Of a stretch of DNA of 13,013 nt, positions 1-7,066 are shown piece after piece. The stretch comes from Deltaproteobacteria bacterium (GTDB lineage: Bacteria; Desulfobacterota; Desulfomonilia; UBA1062): NCBI GenBank assembly GCA_023230665.1, contig JALNWY010000077.1, positions 1 to 13,013 of the forward strand. Reading direction: 5' to 3'. How positions within the stretch are numbered: the first letter of the stretch is position 1; each line of letters starts with the position of its first letter. The position numbers were made by a program, and so were the translations under genes. The notes under the pieces are model-generated. The model searched no databases, was not told the DNA's origin, and saw only the letters and a list, made by a program, of their open reading frames with translations.

Positions 1-11
1 AAATCTCCTTG
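1..11 (-). promoter_or_regulatory. Shine-Dalgarno site of a gene beyond the window edge
   Basis: Read on the minus strand, the last 11 bases of the window are CAAGGAGATTT, a strong ribosome binding site. It lies about 22 bases after the stop codon of the outer-membrane-like gene. A further minus-strand gene therefore probably starts just outside the window and is co-transcribed with it. The start codon itself is not visible. Confidence 0.55.
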
Positions 12-32
12 TAAAATAAGTTCAACCAGGGG

Positions 33-575
33 TCAGAACGCGATGCCGACACCTGCCAGGATCCCGCGCCGGGAATGATACCCCAGACCGACATTCAGGC
101 CCTGGATGATATACCGCATGCCGAGCATCCAGGTGACATTGTTGTCGCTCTCGGAGTCAACCTCATAAAACTGATCGCCGGACCTCCCGACGAGCACGGT
201 GTCCTGGCTGGCATAGCCCACCCCTGCCACGGCAAAGAGGGCGGGAATCATCTCGGCGCCGATGCTGACATACACCTCCTGCTCGTTGCCGTCATTGTAC
301 TTGGTGAACTGGTCATAGGCAGGAGCGGGTACAGAGGGCAGGGCCGCAGACGGGATATGCTCGTCCGTGTCGGCAACGCTCACCCCCAGGCCGAAGCTGA
401 CCGCTCCACCTTCGGGATGCAGACGGGAGAGAAAGATGCCCCCCATCTCGACGCCTAAGCTGGGCTCGTCGATATCTCCGCCGATTCCGTAGTTGACCAT
501 GACATACCCTTCTGCGGAGCAGAGGGTGGGAACGAGCACCAGAAGGACGGTCAGTGCAGCCAAAAGTCTCTTCAT
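33..575 (-). CDS. Small outer-membrane beta-barrel-like protein with signal peptide
   Basis: The 180-residue product starts with a clear Sec signal peptide: two basic residues, a Leu/Val-rich core, and a likely signal peptidase I cleavage after Cys-Ser-Ala near residue 21. Cys20 does not sit in a proper lipobox. The mature chain has short stretches alternating polar and hydrophobic residues, many glycines and aromatics (for example 'NVGLGYHSRRGILAGVGIAF'), and ends in a C-terminal Phe, the classical signal for Bam-dependent outer-membrane insertion. The size fits an eight-stranded barrel of the OmpA/OmpW/OprF-like fold, but I recognise no specific family, so any channel or adhesin role is unknown. 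The start at 575 is preceded by a modest GGGGGT ribosome binding site. It is transcribed divergently from the ArsR regulator, and another minus-strand gene probably follows. Confidence 0.75.
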   Translation of the reverse strand: MKRLLAALTVLLVLVPTLCSAEGYVMVNYGIGGDIDEPSLGVEMGGIFLSRLHPEGGAVSFGLGVSVADTDEHIPSAALPSVPAPAYDQFTKYNDGNEQEVYVSIGAEMIPALFAVAGVGYASQDTVLVGRSGDQFYEVDSESDNNVTWMLGMRYIIQGLNVGLGYHSRRGILAGVGIAF

Positions 576-614
576 ATCTTGACCCCCGGGAAATATTTTC
601 TATCATGTATTTTA

Positions 615-644
615 AGCATACTACTTGCAAGCTGGAGAAATCAA
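615..644 (-). promoter_or_regulatory. Candidate sigma-70-type promoter for the barrel gene
   Basis: On the minus strand TTGATT (639-644) and TATGCT (615-620) are separated by 18 bases, each matching four of six consensus bases. This would give a leader of about 35 bases before the start at 575. Sequence match only. Confidence 0.3.
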
Positions 645-647
645 GGA

Positions 648-676
648 TTGACAGACATTTTATTGTGTATGAATAT
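648..676 (+). promoter_or_regulatory. Candidate promoter for the arsR-trxB-trxA cassette
   Basis: A perfect -35 hexamer TTGACA lies at 648-653. At the expected 17-base distance there is only a weak -10 (GAATAT, 671-676) inside an AT-rich stretch running to about 693. A weak -10 under a perfect -35 is common for regulated promoters, and ArsR proteins usually bind imperfect AT-rich repeats there. I see only a loose inverted repeat (ATTTTATT ... AAAATAAT, about 656-685), so the operator is unproven. Confidence 0.4.
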
Positions 677-704
677 GAAAATAATCTTATAAAAGGATTG
701 CAGT

Positions 705-977
705 ATGTCGCGTAACGAGATGACTGCTTCATATCTCAAGGCCCTGGGGCACCCGGTGAGGCTCATGATCGCCCGGGAGCTCATCCAGGGCCAGAAGTGC
801 GTCGGGGAGGTGGAAAGCACCCTGAACATCCGTCAGGCCAATGCCTCTCAGCATCTCTCCATACTGAAAATAAACGGGATCGTCGACTGCATAAGGAAGG
901 GGAACCTCAAATGCTACTTCCTCAAGGAACCGGAGAAGATAGAACAGCTGCTTGATATCCTCGAACGTTATCAATAG
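705..977 (+). CDS. ArsR/SmtB-family winged-helix transcriptional regulator
   Basis: This 90-residue protein has the compact ArsR layout. An N-terminal helix with 'LKALGHPVRL' (residues 11-20) is followed by a recognition helix region 'RQANASQHLSILK' (43-55) and a beta-wing (about 58-73). That motif and spacing are typical of ArsR/SmtB repressors. The classical metal-binding Cys-Val-Cys motif of ArsR is not intact: the equivalent region reads Lys-Cys32-Val-Gly. Two other cysteines, Cys62 and Cys70, flank the wing turn. Start 705 has an AAAGGA ribosome binding site seven to eight bases upstream. The gene sits 14 bases before trxB and is co-directional with trxB and trxA, so it probably autoregulates the thioredoxin genes. 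Whether it responds to redox, sulfur species or a metal(loid) cannot be read from the sequence. Confidence 0.88.
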   Translation: MSRNEMTASYLKALGHPVRLMIARELIQGQKCVGEVESTLNIRQANASQHLSILKINGIVDCIRKGNLKCYFLKEPEKIEQLLDILERYQ

Positions 978-991
978 AGAAGGACGCATAC

Positions 992-1951
992 ATGTACGAC
1001 ATCATCATCGTAGGCTCAGGGCCCGGGGGACTGACCGCCGGGATTTATGCATCACGATCCAGGATGAAGACACTCATGCTCTCCAGTCAGGTCAATCCAA
1101 GCCTGATCACGACCACGGAAATCGTGGAGAATTACCCCGGTTTTCCGGGAGGAATCTCCGGATACGAACTCATCGAGCGTTTCACCCAGCAGGCAGGGAT
1201 GTTCGGCCTGGAGATCGTGGAGGACGACGTGGTCTCTCTGGAGCGCGCATCCCGCGACTCCCTTGATATCTGGCGGGTGAAAACCGGAAACGGCTCATTC
1301 GATGCGCTGTCTGTGATCCTTGCCACCGGAACCGGGTACGCGCACCTGAACGTCCCGGGAGAGAGCGAGTACACGGGAAAAGGCGTTTCTTATTGCGCGA
1401 CCTGCGACGGACCGTTCTACCGTGACGTTCCAGTAGCGGTTGTGGGCGGGGGGAATACGGCTGTCCAGGAGGCGCTTTTTCTCACCCGTTTTGCCTCCCG
1501 GGTCACCATCATTCACCGCCGGGACCGGCTTCGGGCCACCCGGATTCTCCAGGAAAGGGCGGTTGCGCACGAGAAGATCGACTTTGCATGGAACTCGGCT
1601 GTGGAAGAGATCCTGGGTGAAAACCTGGTAAATGCCGTAAGGATCTCCGATATAGGAGACCCTTCGAAAAAAAAGACCCTGGAGGTCGACGGGGTGTTCG
1701 TCTTTACCGGGTACATCCCCAACACTGCTTTTGTCACCAATGTGGTGTCGTGCGATGAAGGCGGGTATGTCATGGTGGACACTCAGATGAAGACCTCGGC
1801 ACCCGGAATATTCGCCTGCGGCGACTGCACAAGGAAGCTCCTGCGGCAGGTGATCACGGCCTGCGGAGACGGGGCCACGGCTGCATTTGCCGCAGAGCAG
1901 TATGTCCAGGATCTCAAGGGGAGCGCCTACAGTGCCTGGGCAGTATCCTGA
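992..1951 (+). CDS. trxB: Thioredoxin-disulfide reductase (FAD, NADPH)
   Basis: The 319-residue length and motif order are those of low-molecular-weight thioredoxin reductase. There is an FAD-binding Gly-Ser-Gly-Pro-Gly-Gly (residues 8-13), the redox-active Cys135-Ala-Thr-Cys138 followed by Asp-Gly, a second nucleotide-binding motif Gly-Gly-Gly-Asn-Thr-Ala (152-157), and the NADPH-phosphate-binding His-Arg-Arg (175-177) with Arg181. A C-terminal FAD motif 'GIFACGDC' begins at 272, followed by 'LRQVITACGDGATAA'. It transfers electrons from NADPH to oxidised thioredoxin in the cytoplasm. The natural substrate is very likely encoded next door: trxA starts 26 bases downstream. Extra cysteines occur at 276, 279 and 291 around the C-terminal FAD motif. 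The start has an AGAAGGA ribosome binding site. Confidence in the NADPH preference rests on the HRR motif alone. Confidence 0.95.
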   Translation: MYDIIIVGSGPGGLTAGIYASRSRMKTLMLSSQVNPSLITTTEIVENYPGFPGGISGYELIERFTQQAGMFGLEIVEDDVVSLERASRDSLDIWRVKTGNGSFDALSVILATGTGYAHLNVPGESEYTGKGVSYCATCDGPFYRDVPVAVVGGGNTAVQEALFLTRFASRVTIIHRRDRLRATRILQERAVAHEKIDFAWNSAVEEILGENLVNAVRISDIGDPSKKKTLEVDGVFVFTGYIPNTAFVTNVVSCDEGGYVMVDTQMKTSAPGIFACGDCTRKLLRQVITACGDGATAAFAAEQYVQDLKGSAYSAWAVS

Positions 1952-1977
1952 GATCGCAAGAAAGAAAGGAGATAACT

Positions 1978-2328
1978 ATGGCTGAGGGGACTTTCGTGGA
2001 AAATCCGGACTACCCCATCGAGCTCAATGACGACACGCTGGACGAGGCTGTAAACAACTATCCGTTTCTCGTCGTGGACTGCTGGGCCGAGTGGTGCGGA
2101 CCGTGCAGAATGCTGGGCCCGATCATCGAGAGCCTGGCAAAGAAGCATCAGGGGGACATCGTCTTCGCCAAGATCGATGTGGACAAGAACAACAAGACCG
2201 CTTCCCGGTACGGCATCCGCTCCATCCCCAACCTGCTGGTGTTCAAGGATGGCGCCAAGGCCGGAGACATCGTGGGCGCAATGCCCGAGGACAAGCTGCT
2301 GGAACGGATCAACACGTTCAAAGGATGA
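1978..2328 (+). CDS. trxA: Thioredoxin
   Basis: This 116-residue protein has the canonical active site Trp-Cys40-Gly-Pro-Cys43-Arg within 'CWAEWCGPCRMLGPI', the downstream 'KIDVDKN' strand-turn, and the cis-proline in 'RSIPNLLVFKDG' (Pro84). It is a cytoplasmic dithiol carrier that reduces protein disulfides and is recharged by the TrxB encoded immediately upstream. An N-terminal extension of about 10 residues precedes the thioredoxin fold. An additional cysteine (Cys35) sits five residues before the active site. The start at 1978 is supported by an excellent AAAGGAG ribosome binding site. Its stop lies only 21 bases from the converging dtd stop, and I see no intrinsic terminator between them. 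Confidence 0.95.
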   Translation: MAEGTFVENPDYPIELNDDTLDEAVNNYPFLVVDCWAEWCGPCRMLGPIIESLAKKHQGDIVFAKIDVDKNNKTASRYGIRSIPNLLVFKDGAKAGDIVGAMPEDKLLERINTFKG

Positions 2329-2349
2329 GAGTCGACCATACGCCTGGTT

Positions 2350-2802
2350 TTAGAAAATCCTCCTGCTGTCCATGAGGATGGTGACCGGACCGTTATTGAC
2401 GATGGAGACCTCCATGGCGGCCTGGAATCTGCCGGTCGCGACCTTGCCGCTGTGCAGCGCGGAAACCAGCCTCACCGTGTCCTCGAACAGCTCTGAAGCC
2501 CTGTCCGGCTGCTCCGCCGTGAAATAAGACGGGCGTTTTCCTTTGCGGGTATCGCCCAGCAGGGTGAACTGTGAGATAAGGAGAACCTCTCCTTGGACCT
2601 GCCCCACATCGAGGTTCATCATCCCCTGCTCATCGTCGAAGACCCGCAGGCCGCAGATCTTCCGGGCAATGTAGTCCACATCGCGCTCACCATCTCCAGT
2701 CTCGACGCCCACGAGGCAGCACAGCCCTTTCCCGATGCGCGATATCTCTCCTCCATCCACCTTCACGGACGCCTGATTCACCCGCTGGATCACTGCACGC
2801 AT
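2350..2802 (-). CDS. dtd: D-aminoacyl-tRNA deacylase
   Basis: The 150-residue product starts 'MRAVIQRVNQASVKVDG', the standard opening of DTD. It carries the signature Ser77-Gln-Phe-Thr80 and the C-terminal 'NNGPVTI' (136-142), whose Gly-cisPro pair reaches into the partner active site of the dimer. The enzyme hydrolyses D-aminoacyl-tRNA (and glycyl-tRNA-Ala) in the cytoplasm, removing mischarged residues before translation. Length matches the family, nothing is missing, and a GGAG ribosome binding site precedes the start. It lies on the same strand as degP, 144 bases downstream of it, so co-transcription is possible but not required. Its stop is nearly back to back with that of trxA. Confidence 0.95.
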   Translation of the reverse strand: MRAVIQRVNQASVKVDGGEISRIGKGLCCLVGVETGDGERDVDYIARKICGLRVFDDEQGMMNLDVGQVQGEVLLISQFTLLGDTRKGKRPSYFTAEQPDRASELFEDTVRLVSALHSGKVATGRFQAAMEVSIVNNGPVTILMDSRRIF

Positions 2803-2946
2803 TCGATGCTCCGTCCAATTGTTACCAGGTATTGCGCTTTCCTCATCGTCACCCGGAAATCATTCCCGGAAATGAACTCTCGCCAGCGGCATCGCTCACG
2901 GGTCGCCTTTGCCTGCCGCACACGTGAGAGGCACCCCGGATGTTGC
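2803..2946. other. Intergenic region between degP and dtd
   Basis: This 144-base gap holds no convincing gene. It contains a short direct repeat (CCCGGAAAT twice, about 2851-2873), which also allows a small GGAA/TTCC stem. No clear promoter or U-tract terminator is visible. An ATG-initiated minus-strand frame of 18 codons overlaps the dtd start but has no good ribosome binding site. Confidence 0.5.
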
Positions 2947-4332
2947 TCACCTGATGAGGGTCATGTTCAGGATCATCCCCTGCCGGTATATGCTGATCTC
3001 CATCCTCCTGCCGTTGACGGACTGGAGGATCTGCTTGAACTCGGAAAGGCCGGCGATCTTCCGGCCGTTGATGGCGACGATCACGTCTCCAGGCCTCAGG
3101 CCGGTGCTGGAGGCGGAAGAATTGCTCTCGACGCCCGTCACGACCACTCCATCGATGTTGTTGGGCACTTCCAGGGAGTCACGCAGCGGCGGGCTCAGTT
3201 CAGCAACCCTTGCCCCTTCGAGAAACCGGTTGCCCTCCACCAGATACGTGTCCCGGGGAACCTCTGCCTCAGAGAGATCTCCGATGGTGACGGTCACGGT
3301 CTTCCTGCCCCCGTCCCTGATGACAGTGACCGGCACCCTCGTGCCCGGGGCGATCCCTGAGACGAGAAACTGCAGGGCCGATGGGTCGTTCACCTCTGTA
3401 CGGTTGATGGAAACCACCACATCTCCCTGCCTGATTCCGGCTTTAGCGGCGGGAGAGCCCTTGATGACCTCCGCGATGAGCACCCCCTGCGGGGTCTCCA
3501 GTTCCATTGCCTCGGCAATCTTTGGGGTGATCTCCTGCACCGTTACTCCCAGCCACCCTCTGACGACCCTCCCGTATGTCCGGAGGCTCCGGACGATATC
3601 CATCACGAGATCGACCGGGATGGCAAAGCCGATCCCTATGTTGCCGCCGGACTGGGAGAGGATTGCCGTGTTGATCCCGATGAGCTCGCCTTCCATGTTG
3701 ACCAGGGCACCTCCCGAATTGCCGGGATTGATGGGGGCATCGGTCTGGATGAAATTCTCGTATTCCGTGATGCCCAGGCCCGAGCGTCCCAGGGCGCTGA
3801 TGATCCCGTGCGTGACCGTGCCTTCCAGGCCGTACGGGTTGCCCAGTGCAAGAACATAGCTGCCGATCCGCAGATTCGACGATTTCCCGATCTTGATCAC
3901 CGGAAGATCCTTCGCTTCGATCTTGATGACCGCAACATCGCTCTTGGGATCGTTGCCGATGATCTTTGCCGTGAATACCCGCTCGTCGGAGAGGCGGACC
4001 TCGACCTCATCCGCATCGCTGACCACATGGTTGCTGGTGACGATGTACCCGTCCCCGGACACGATAACCCCGGACCCCAGGGCCTGCTGCACCCGCTCCC
4101 TGGGGACGCCGTCTCCGAAGAAATCCCGGAAAAAAGGATCGGAAAACAGCGGCGAGCGATTGACCGTCACCTTTTTCACCGAGGAGATGTTCACGACCGA
4201 GGGCAGAACCCGCTCGACAACGTCCTCAATCCAGTTCCGCTCCAAGGGCTGGGATCCTTGGGCATGAGCCGCCAAGGAAATCAGAAAAAGGGCGACGATC
4301 GCGACCGACAGGTATCGTATCATCTTGCTCAT
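2947..4332 (-). CDS. degP: Periplasmic serine endoprotease, DegP/HtrA (Do) family
   Basis: This 461-residue protein has an N-terminal signal peptide (hydrophobic core about 6-20, likely cleavage after Ala-His-Ala near 24). A trypsin-like domain follows, with the catalytic triad visible as His102 ('TSNHVV'), Asp132 ('SDVAVIK') and Ser206 in Gly-Asn-Ser-Gly-Gly. Two PDZ domains follow: about 258-350, opening with 'GWLGV' and containing 'GSPAAKAGIRQGDVV', and about 370-461, containing 'GLRPGDVIVAINGR'. This is the standard DegP/MucD architecture. It degrades or chaperones misfolded envelope proteins as a PDZ-gated oligomer. The start has a GAGGTG ribosome binding site. It is transcribed divergently from the methyltransferase-like gene. 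DegP versus MucD/DegQ cannot be separated by eye, so the symbol is a family label. Confidence 0.95.
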   Translation of the reverse strand: MSKMIRYLSVAIVALFLISLAAHAQGSQPLERNWIEDVVERVLPSVVNISSVKKVTVNRSPLFSDPFFRDFFGDGVPRERVQQALGSGVIVSGDGYIVTSNHVVSDADEVEVRLSDERVFTAKIIGNDPKSDVAVIKIEAKDLPVIKIGKSSNLRIGSYVLALGNPYGLEGTVTHGIISALGRSGLGITEYENFIQTDAPINPGNSGGALVNMEGELIGINTAILSQSGGNIGIGFAIPVDLVMDIVRSLRTYGRVVRGWLGVTVQEITPKIAEAMELETPQGVLIAEVIKGSPAAKAGIRQGDVVVSINRTEVNDPSALQFLVSGIAPGTRVPVTVIRDGGRKTVTVTIGDLSEAEVPRDTYLVEGNRFLEGARVAELSPPLRDSLEVPNNIDGVVVTGVESNSSASSTGLRPGDVIVAINGRKIAGLSEFKQILQSVNGRRMEISIYRQGMILNMTLIR

Positions 4333-4368
4333 ACGGGTATCACCTCACCTTTCCCCTCATGCAATTAC

Positions 4369-4396
4369 CTTATAACAAATCTGCAATCTTACTCAA
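4369..4396 (-). promoter_or_regulatory. Candidate promoter for degP
   Basis: On the minus strand TTGAGT (4391-4396) and TATAAG (4369-4374) are 16 bases apart, and TG-T immediately precedes the -10, giving an extended -10 element. The predicted leader is about 30 bases. It lies in the 92-base divergent gap, so it probably shares control sequence with the methyltransferase-like gene. Confidence 0.4.
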
Positions 4397-4424
4397 GTTG
4401 ATCCTGTACACGGGCAAGGATTTC

Positions 4425-5414
4425 ATGTTTAGATTCGACTCGATGGCAATCCGCAGCGATCCGAATTCAGGAGAAAGACCCAGGGCAACCTCCCGCAGCA
4501 CCGATCGTGCGGCGGAATTGAGCACAACAACGGATTATCACCGGTTCGCCCCCATCGATCTGATGAGCGAATTCACCATCTGTGAGTCGTTTTCAGATCC
4601 TGCCTCTCCCTATTGTGTCATCCTGGAGAACCCGTCGAGCTACGGCGCCATGGTGGGCGATTTTCTCGTTCGCATGGGGCTTTTGAAGGACCGCACAACC
4701 ATCTGCGAGGTGGGAGGAGGATACGGGAGCCTCATGCACGGGCTGCTCGCCGGCCATGGGGACCGCGTCGAACACGTGTACATGATCGATCTTTCCCTGG
4801 GCCTCCTGAAGAGGCAGCGGGACCGGCTCAGCCCATGGAAGTCCCGCATCACCTCCATACGAGGGGATATCCATGAGCTCCTGGGGGCCGTTGCCGGGGT
4901 CGATCTCTTCATCGTCAATGAGGTCATGGGAGACTTGGACACCCTCACCGGGATCGATCCCTCGCACATGCCTCCCGAGGCGGAGGAGCTTGTCCGGACC
5001 TACGGCCTGGATATCCCGGAAGAAACCTTCAACCTCAACACCGGGGCTCTCAGGCTTGTGGAGGCCCTCTGCAGCGCAGGTGTCCCGGCGCTGCTCACCG
5101 AGCACTCTTGCGACCCCGTCATTCCGGACAACATGGCATATCTCGCACGAGACCTGGACCTCGACGCCTATCCCCGCGAGATAAAACTCCTTTGGCACAG
5201 CGAGTATACGATCCGGTTCTCACACCTGGTGCGGGTCGCCCGGGCTCACGGCAGAACTGCCAGGACCGGGACCCTGCTCGACCTCATCCCGGTGAGGAAG
5301 GGGAGGAGCCTGGAGACGATATTCAGGCTGCGCGCCTGTGACACCCAAGCCCACGAGATCATCCACGAGCTCCTGGACCACATCCGCGAGTACCGCTGGC
5401 TCGCAATCTCCTGA
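4425..5414 (+). CDS. Unassigned protein with an S-adenosylmethionine methyltransferase-like core
   Basis: I do not recognise this 329-residue family. The central part looks like a Rossmann-type methyltransferase. There is a motif-I-like 'ICEVGGGYGSLMHGLL' (about 93-108) and an acidic residue after the next strand, 'VYMIDLSLGLL' with Asp122. Then comes 'IRGDIHELL' (145-153) and a motif-IV-like 'DLFIVNEVMGDLDTL' (about 160-174). The first 60 residues are polar and of low complexity. No signal peptide or membrane segment is visible. Start 4425 is preferred because GCAAGGATTTC precedes it. The in-frame ATG at 4359 has only pyrimidine-rich sequence upstream, so it is a poor start. Substrate and partner are unknown. 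It is divergent from degP and convergent with the AMMECR1 gene, so context gives little help. Confidence 0.72.
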   Translation: MFRFDSMAIRSDPNSGERPRATSRSTDRAAELSTTTDYHRFAPIDLMSEFTICESFSDPASPYCVILENPSSYGAMVGDFLVRMGLLKDRTTICEVGGGYGSLMHGLLAGHGDRVEHVYMIDLSLGLLKRQRDRLSPWKSRITSIRGDIHELLGAVAGVDLFIVNEVMGDLDTLTGIDPSHMPPEAEELVRTYGLDIPEETFNLNTGALRLVEALCSAGVPALLTEHSCDPVIPDNMAYLARDLDLDAYPREIKLLWHSEYTIRFSHLVRVARAHGRTARTGTLLDLIPVRKGRSLETIFRLRACDTQAHEIIHELLDHIREYRWLAIS

Positions 5415-5420
5415 TCAGAG

Positions 5421-5454
5421 GACCTGTCCTGCGCAGCCTTGGCGACAGGAGGTC
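5421..5454. terminator. Possible bidirectional terminator hairpin between converging genes
   Basis: GACCTGTC (5421-5428) can pair with GACAGG-AG-GTC (5444-5454) as an eight-base-pair stem with a two-base bulge, in the 39-base gap between the converging methyltransferase-like and AMMECR1 genes. The U-tract expected for an intrinsic terminator is weak on both strands. Confidence 0.3.
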
Positions 5455-6032
5455 TATCTCTCCCCAAAATACTGGACCTGGTAGGTAAGGACCCGGACCC
5501 CGGGGTTCCGCCACGCATGCGCGGGCAGCCCGGCCTTGAGACAGAGCTGGCAGAGAAACTCCTCCCTGCCGGGGAGCTGCTCCCACACCTGAGGCAGAAA
5601 GGTGGCCGAGGCCGGACCCTGGCGGATAATGACGCCGTCGATCCCCGGCCTGAGCTTCTCCAGGAGGTCTCCCGCGTCCGTATATTCAAGCGCATCAGGC
5701 TCGGTGAGCACGCTCACCTCAATATCGATCTCTCCAAGCTCCGAGGGCTTCAGCGGGCTGAACCGGGGATCGCGGAACGCGGCATTGAGCGCGTTTAGCC
5801 TCACCGCTTCGACTACCGGCTCGTGGGCGTCCAGAAAGCCGATGCACCCCCTGAGCTGCCCTTTCTTGTGCAGGGTGACGAACACACCGCGCTTCATGTT
5901 CAGGGTGTTGTCTTTGAGGATCTCCGTCATGTCTTCCTGCTCAGCCAGCGGGGCACCCAGATAATCCGCCAGGGTCTTTCTGACCAGCTTTACCAGGGCC
6001 AGCCCCTGTTCCTCGCCGATCTTGCTTTCCAT
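5454..6032 (-). CDS. AMMECR1-domain protein (AmmeMemoRadiSam protein A-like)
   Basis: This 192-residue protein is essentially a single AMMECR1 domain. Its landmarks are 'RGVFVTLHKKGQLRGCIGF' (48-66) with the family signature Leu-Arg-Gly-Cys-Ile-Gly, then 'NALNAAFRDPRF' and 'LGEIDIEVSVL'. A C-terminal part follows with 'GVIIRQG', 'ATFLPQVWEQLP' and 'LCLKAGLP', all typical of bacterial and archaeal members. It is cytoplasmic and soluble. The biochemical role of the family is unsettled. In many prokaryotes it is encoded with a Memo-like protein and a radical SAM enzyme, but neither is present here. It follows the YhaM-like gene on the same strand after a 50-base gap, so both are probably in one transcript. 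A GGGAGG ribosome binding site sits seven bases before the start. Confidence 0.93.
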   Translation of the reverse strand: MESKIGEEQGLALVKLVRKTLADYLGAPLAEQEDMTEILKDNTLNMKRGVFVTLHKKGQLRGCIGFLDAHEPVVEAVRLNALNAAFRDPRFSPLKPSELGEIDIEVSVLTEPDALEYTDAGDLLEKLRPGIDGVIIRQGPASATFLPQVWEQLPGREEFLCQLCLKAGLPAHAWRNPGVRVLTYQVQYFGER

Positions 6033-6082
6033 GGGTCAACCTCCCATTCATCCTTAAAGGGCCGCCCTTGAGGACAGCCGGT

Positions 6083-7054
6083 CTACTCATTCTCCTCATA
6101 TCCGCGGGTATACAGAAAACGGTTGTAGATGCTTGAAAAAGCACTGAAGTCCTCTTCCTCGGGTGTGGCCTCGATGATGGAAGAAAATCCCGTGATCTTG
6201 GCGTCGAGGTCGTCGAGCATGTGGAGCAGGAGCGCTTCGCGCGTCATGGGCAGCTTGGGCGACCCGAACTCCAGCTGCCCGTGATGACCGAGAATCATGT
6301 GGATCAGATGGAGCCTCAGCTCGTCCGGGAACCCCGGTATCCGGGAAATAGCCTGGTCCGCCATATTGGCGGAGAGGTAGACGTGACCCACGAGCCGGCC
6401 CATGGGGGTCATGTCGATAAACCGGTTGAAGGAGTACTCATAGATCTTCCCGACATCGTGCAGCAGGGCACCGGTCACGAGGAGGTCCCGGTTGACCCCC
6501 AGGTGCTGGTAGAGAGGGAAAATGCAGTGGATCAGCCTGAGAATGGACAGGGTATGCTCCAGCAGGCCGCCGATATAGTTATGATGGATCCCCTTTGCCG
6601 CAGGCGCTTTGCGAAATGCGTCCTTGACACCCTCGCAGGAAAAGATCTCGTTGATGAGGCGCTTTAAGTGTGCGCTCCTGATCCCGGCTATATGGGTGTC
6701 GAGCTCAGCCATCATGGCGGGGATATCGTGGCAGGTGGTGGCGATCAGCGCGCTCAGATCGACCTTGTCCTCTTCGAGCTTCATGATCTTCTCGACCTTG
6801 ATCTGAAGCCTGCCGTCATAAGACTCCACGATCCCCCTGATCCCCACCACGTCTCCCTGGCCAATGGCTGAAATCTGCTGGCGGGCATCATCCCAGAGAA
6901 GCCCCAGGATATCGCCGCTCTTGTCGGTGAGCAGGAGTTTTGCGTAGGGCTTGCCGTTGCGTGCTGTCAGGAGCCTGCGCTGCGAGATCATGAAAACCGC
7001 CCGTATGGAATCACCGTCACGGCAGTCCGTGACAAACTGGCCCTTGGGTATCAT
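6083..7054 (-). CDS. 3'-5' exoribonuclease of the YhaM type (OB-fold plus HD domain)
   Basis: With the start used here the protein is 323 residues. Residues about 15-95 form an OB-fold nucleic-acid-binding domain ('YAKLLLTDKSGDILGLLWD', 'VVGIRGIVESYDGRLQIKV'). Residues about 155-285 form an HD phosphohydrolase domain, with 'HHNYIGGLLEHTLS' (157-170), the His199-Asp200 pair in 'ALLHDVGKIYEY', and 'GHHG' (256-259). This order matches YhaM/CBF1, a metal-dependent 3'-5' exoribonuclease acting on RNA and single-stranded DNA. A GTG 30 bases further upstream (7084) is in frame, but the near-perfect AGAGGAGGACAT directly before the ATG at 7054 shows that the latter is the start. The downstream AMMECR1 gene is probably co-transcribed. 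Family assignment is firm; the substrate in this organism is inferred. Confidence 0.9.
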   Translation of the reverse strand: MIPKGQFVTDCRDGDSIRAVFMISQRRLLTARNGKPYAKLLLTDKSGDILGLLWDDARQQISAIGQGDVVGIRGIVESYDGRLQIKVEKIMKLEEDKVDLSALIATTCHDIPAMMAELDTHIAGIRSAHLKRLINEIFSCEGVKDAFRKAPAAKGIHHNYIGGLLEHTLSILRLIHCIFPLYQHLGVNRDLLVTGALLHDVGKIYEYSFNRFIDMTPMGRLVGHVYLSANMADQAISRIPGFPDELRLHLIHMILGHHGQLEFGSPKLPMTREALLLHMLDDLDAKITGFSSIIEATPEEEDFSAFSSIYNRFLYTRGYEENE

Positions 7055-7066
7055 ATGTCCTCCTCT
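7055..7066 (-). promoter_or_regulatory. Start-deciding ribosome binding site of the YhaM-like gene
   Basis: Minus-strand AGAGGAGGACAT lies directly before the ATG at 7054. It falls inside the longer reading frame that begins with GTG at 7084, so it argues for the shorter protein. Confidence 0.8.

Noticed and set aside
2789..2848. Leader peptide overlapping the dtd start (18-codon minus-strand frame)
   Set aside because: It has no run of regulatory codons, no attenuator hairpin and no adequate ribosome binding site.
2851..2874. CCCGGAAAT direct repeat as a CRISPR-like or operator array
   Set aside because: Only two short copies, with no regular spacer series and no linked genes.
2593..3360. 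Long plus-strand open frame opposite dtd and degP
   Set aside because: It runs antisense across two well-supported genes and the gap between them, has no ribosome binding site, and its His/Pro/Arg-rich translation looks like a GC-rich shadow frame.
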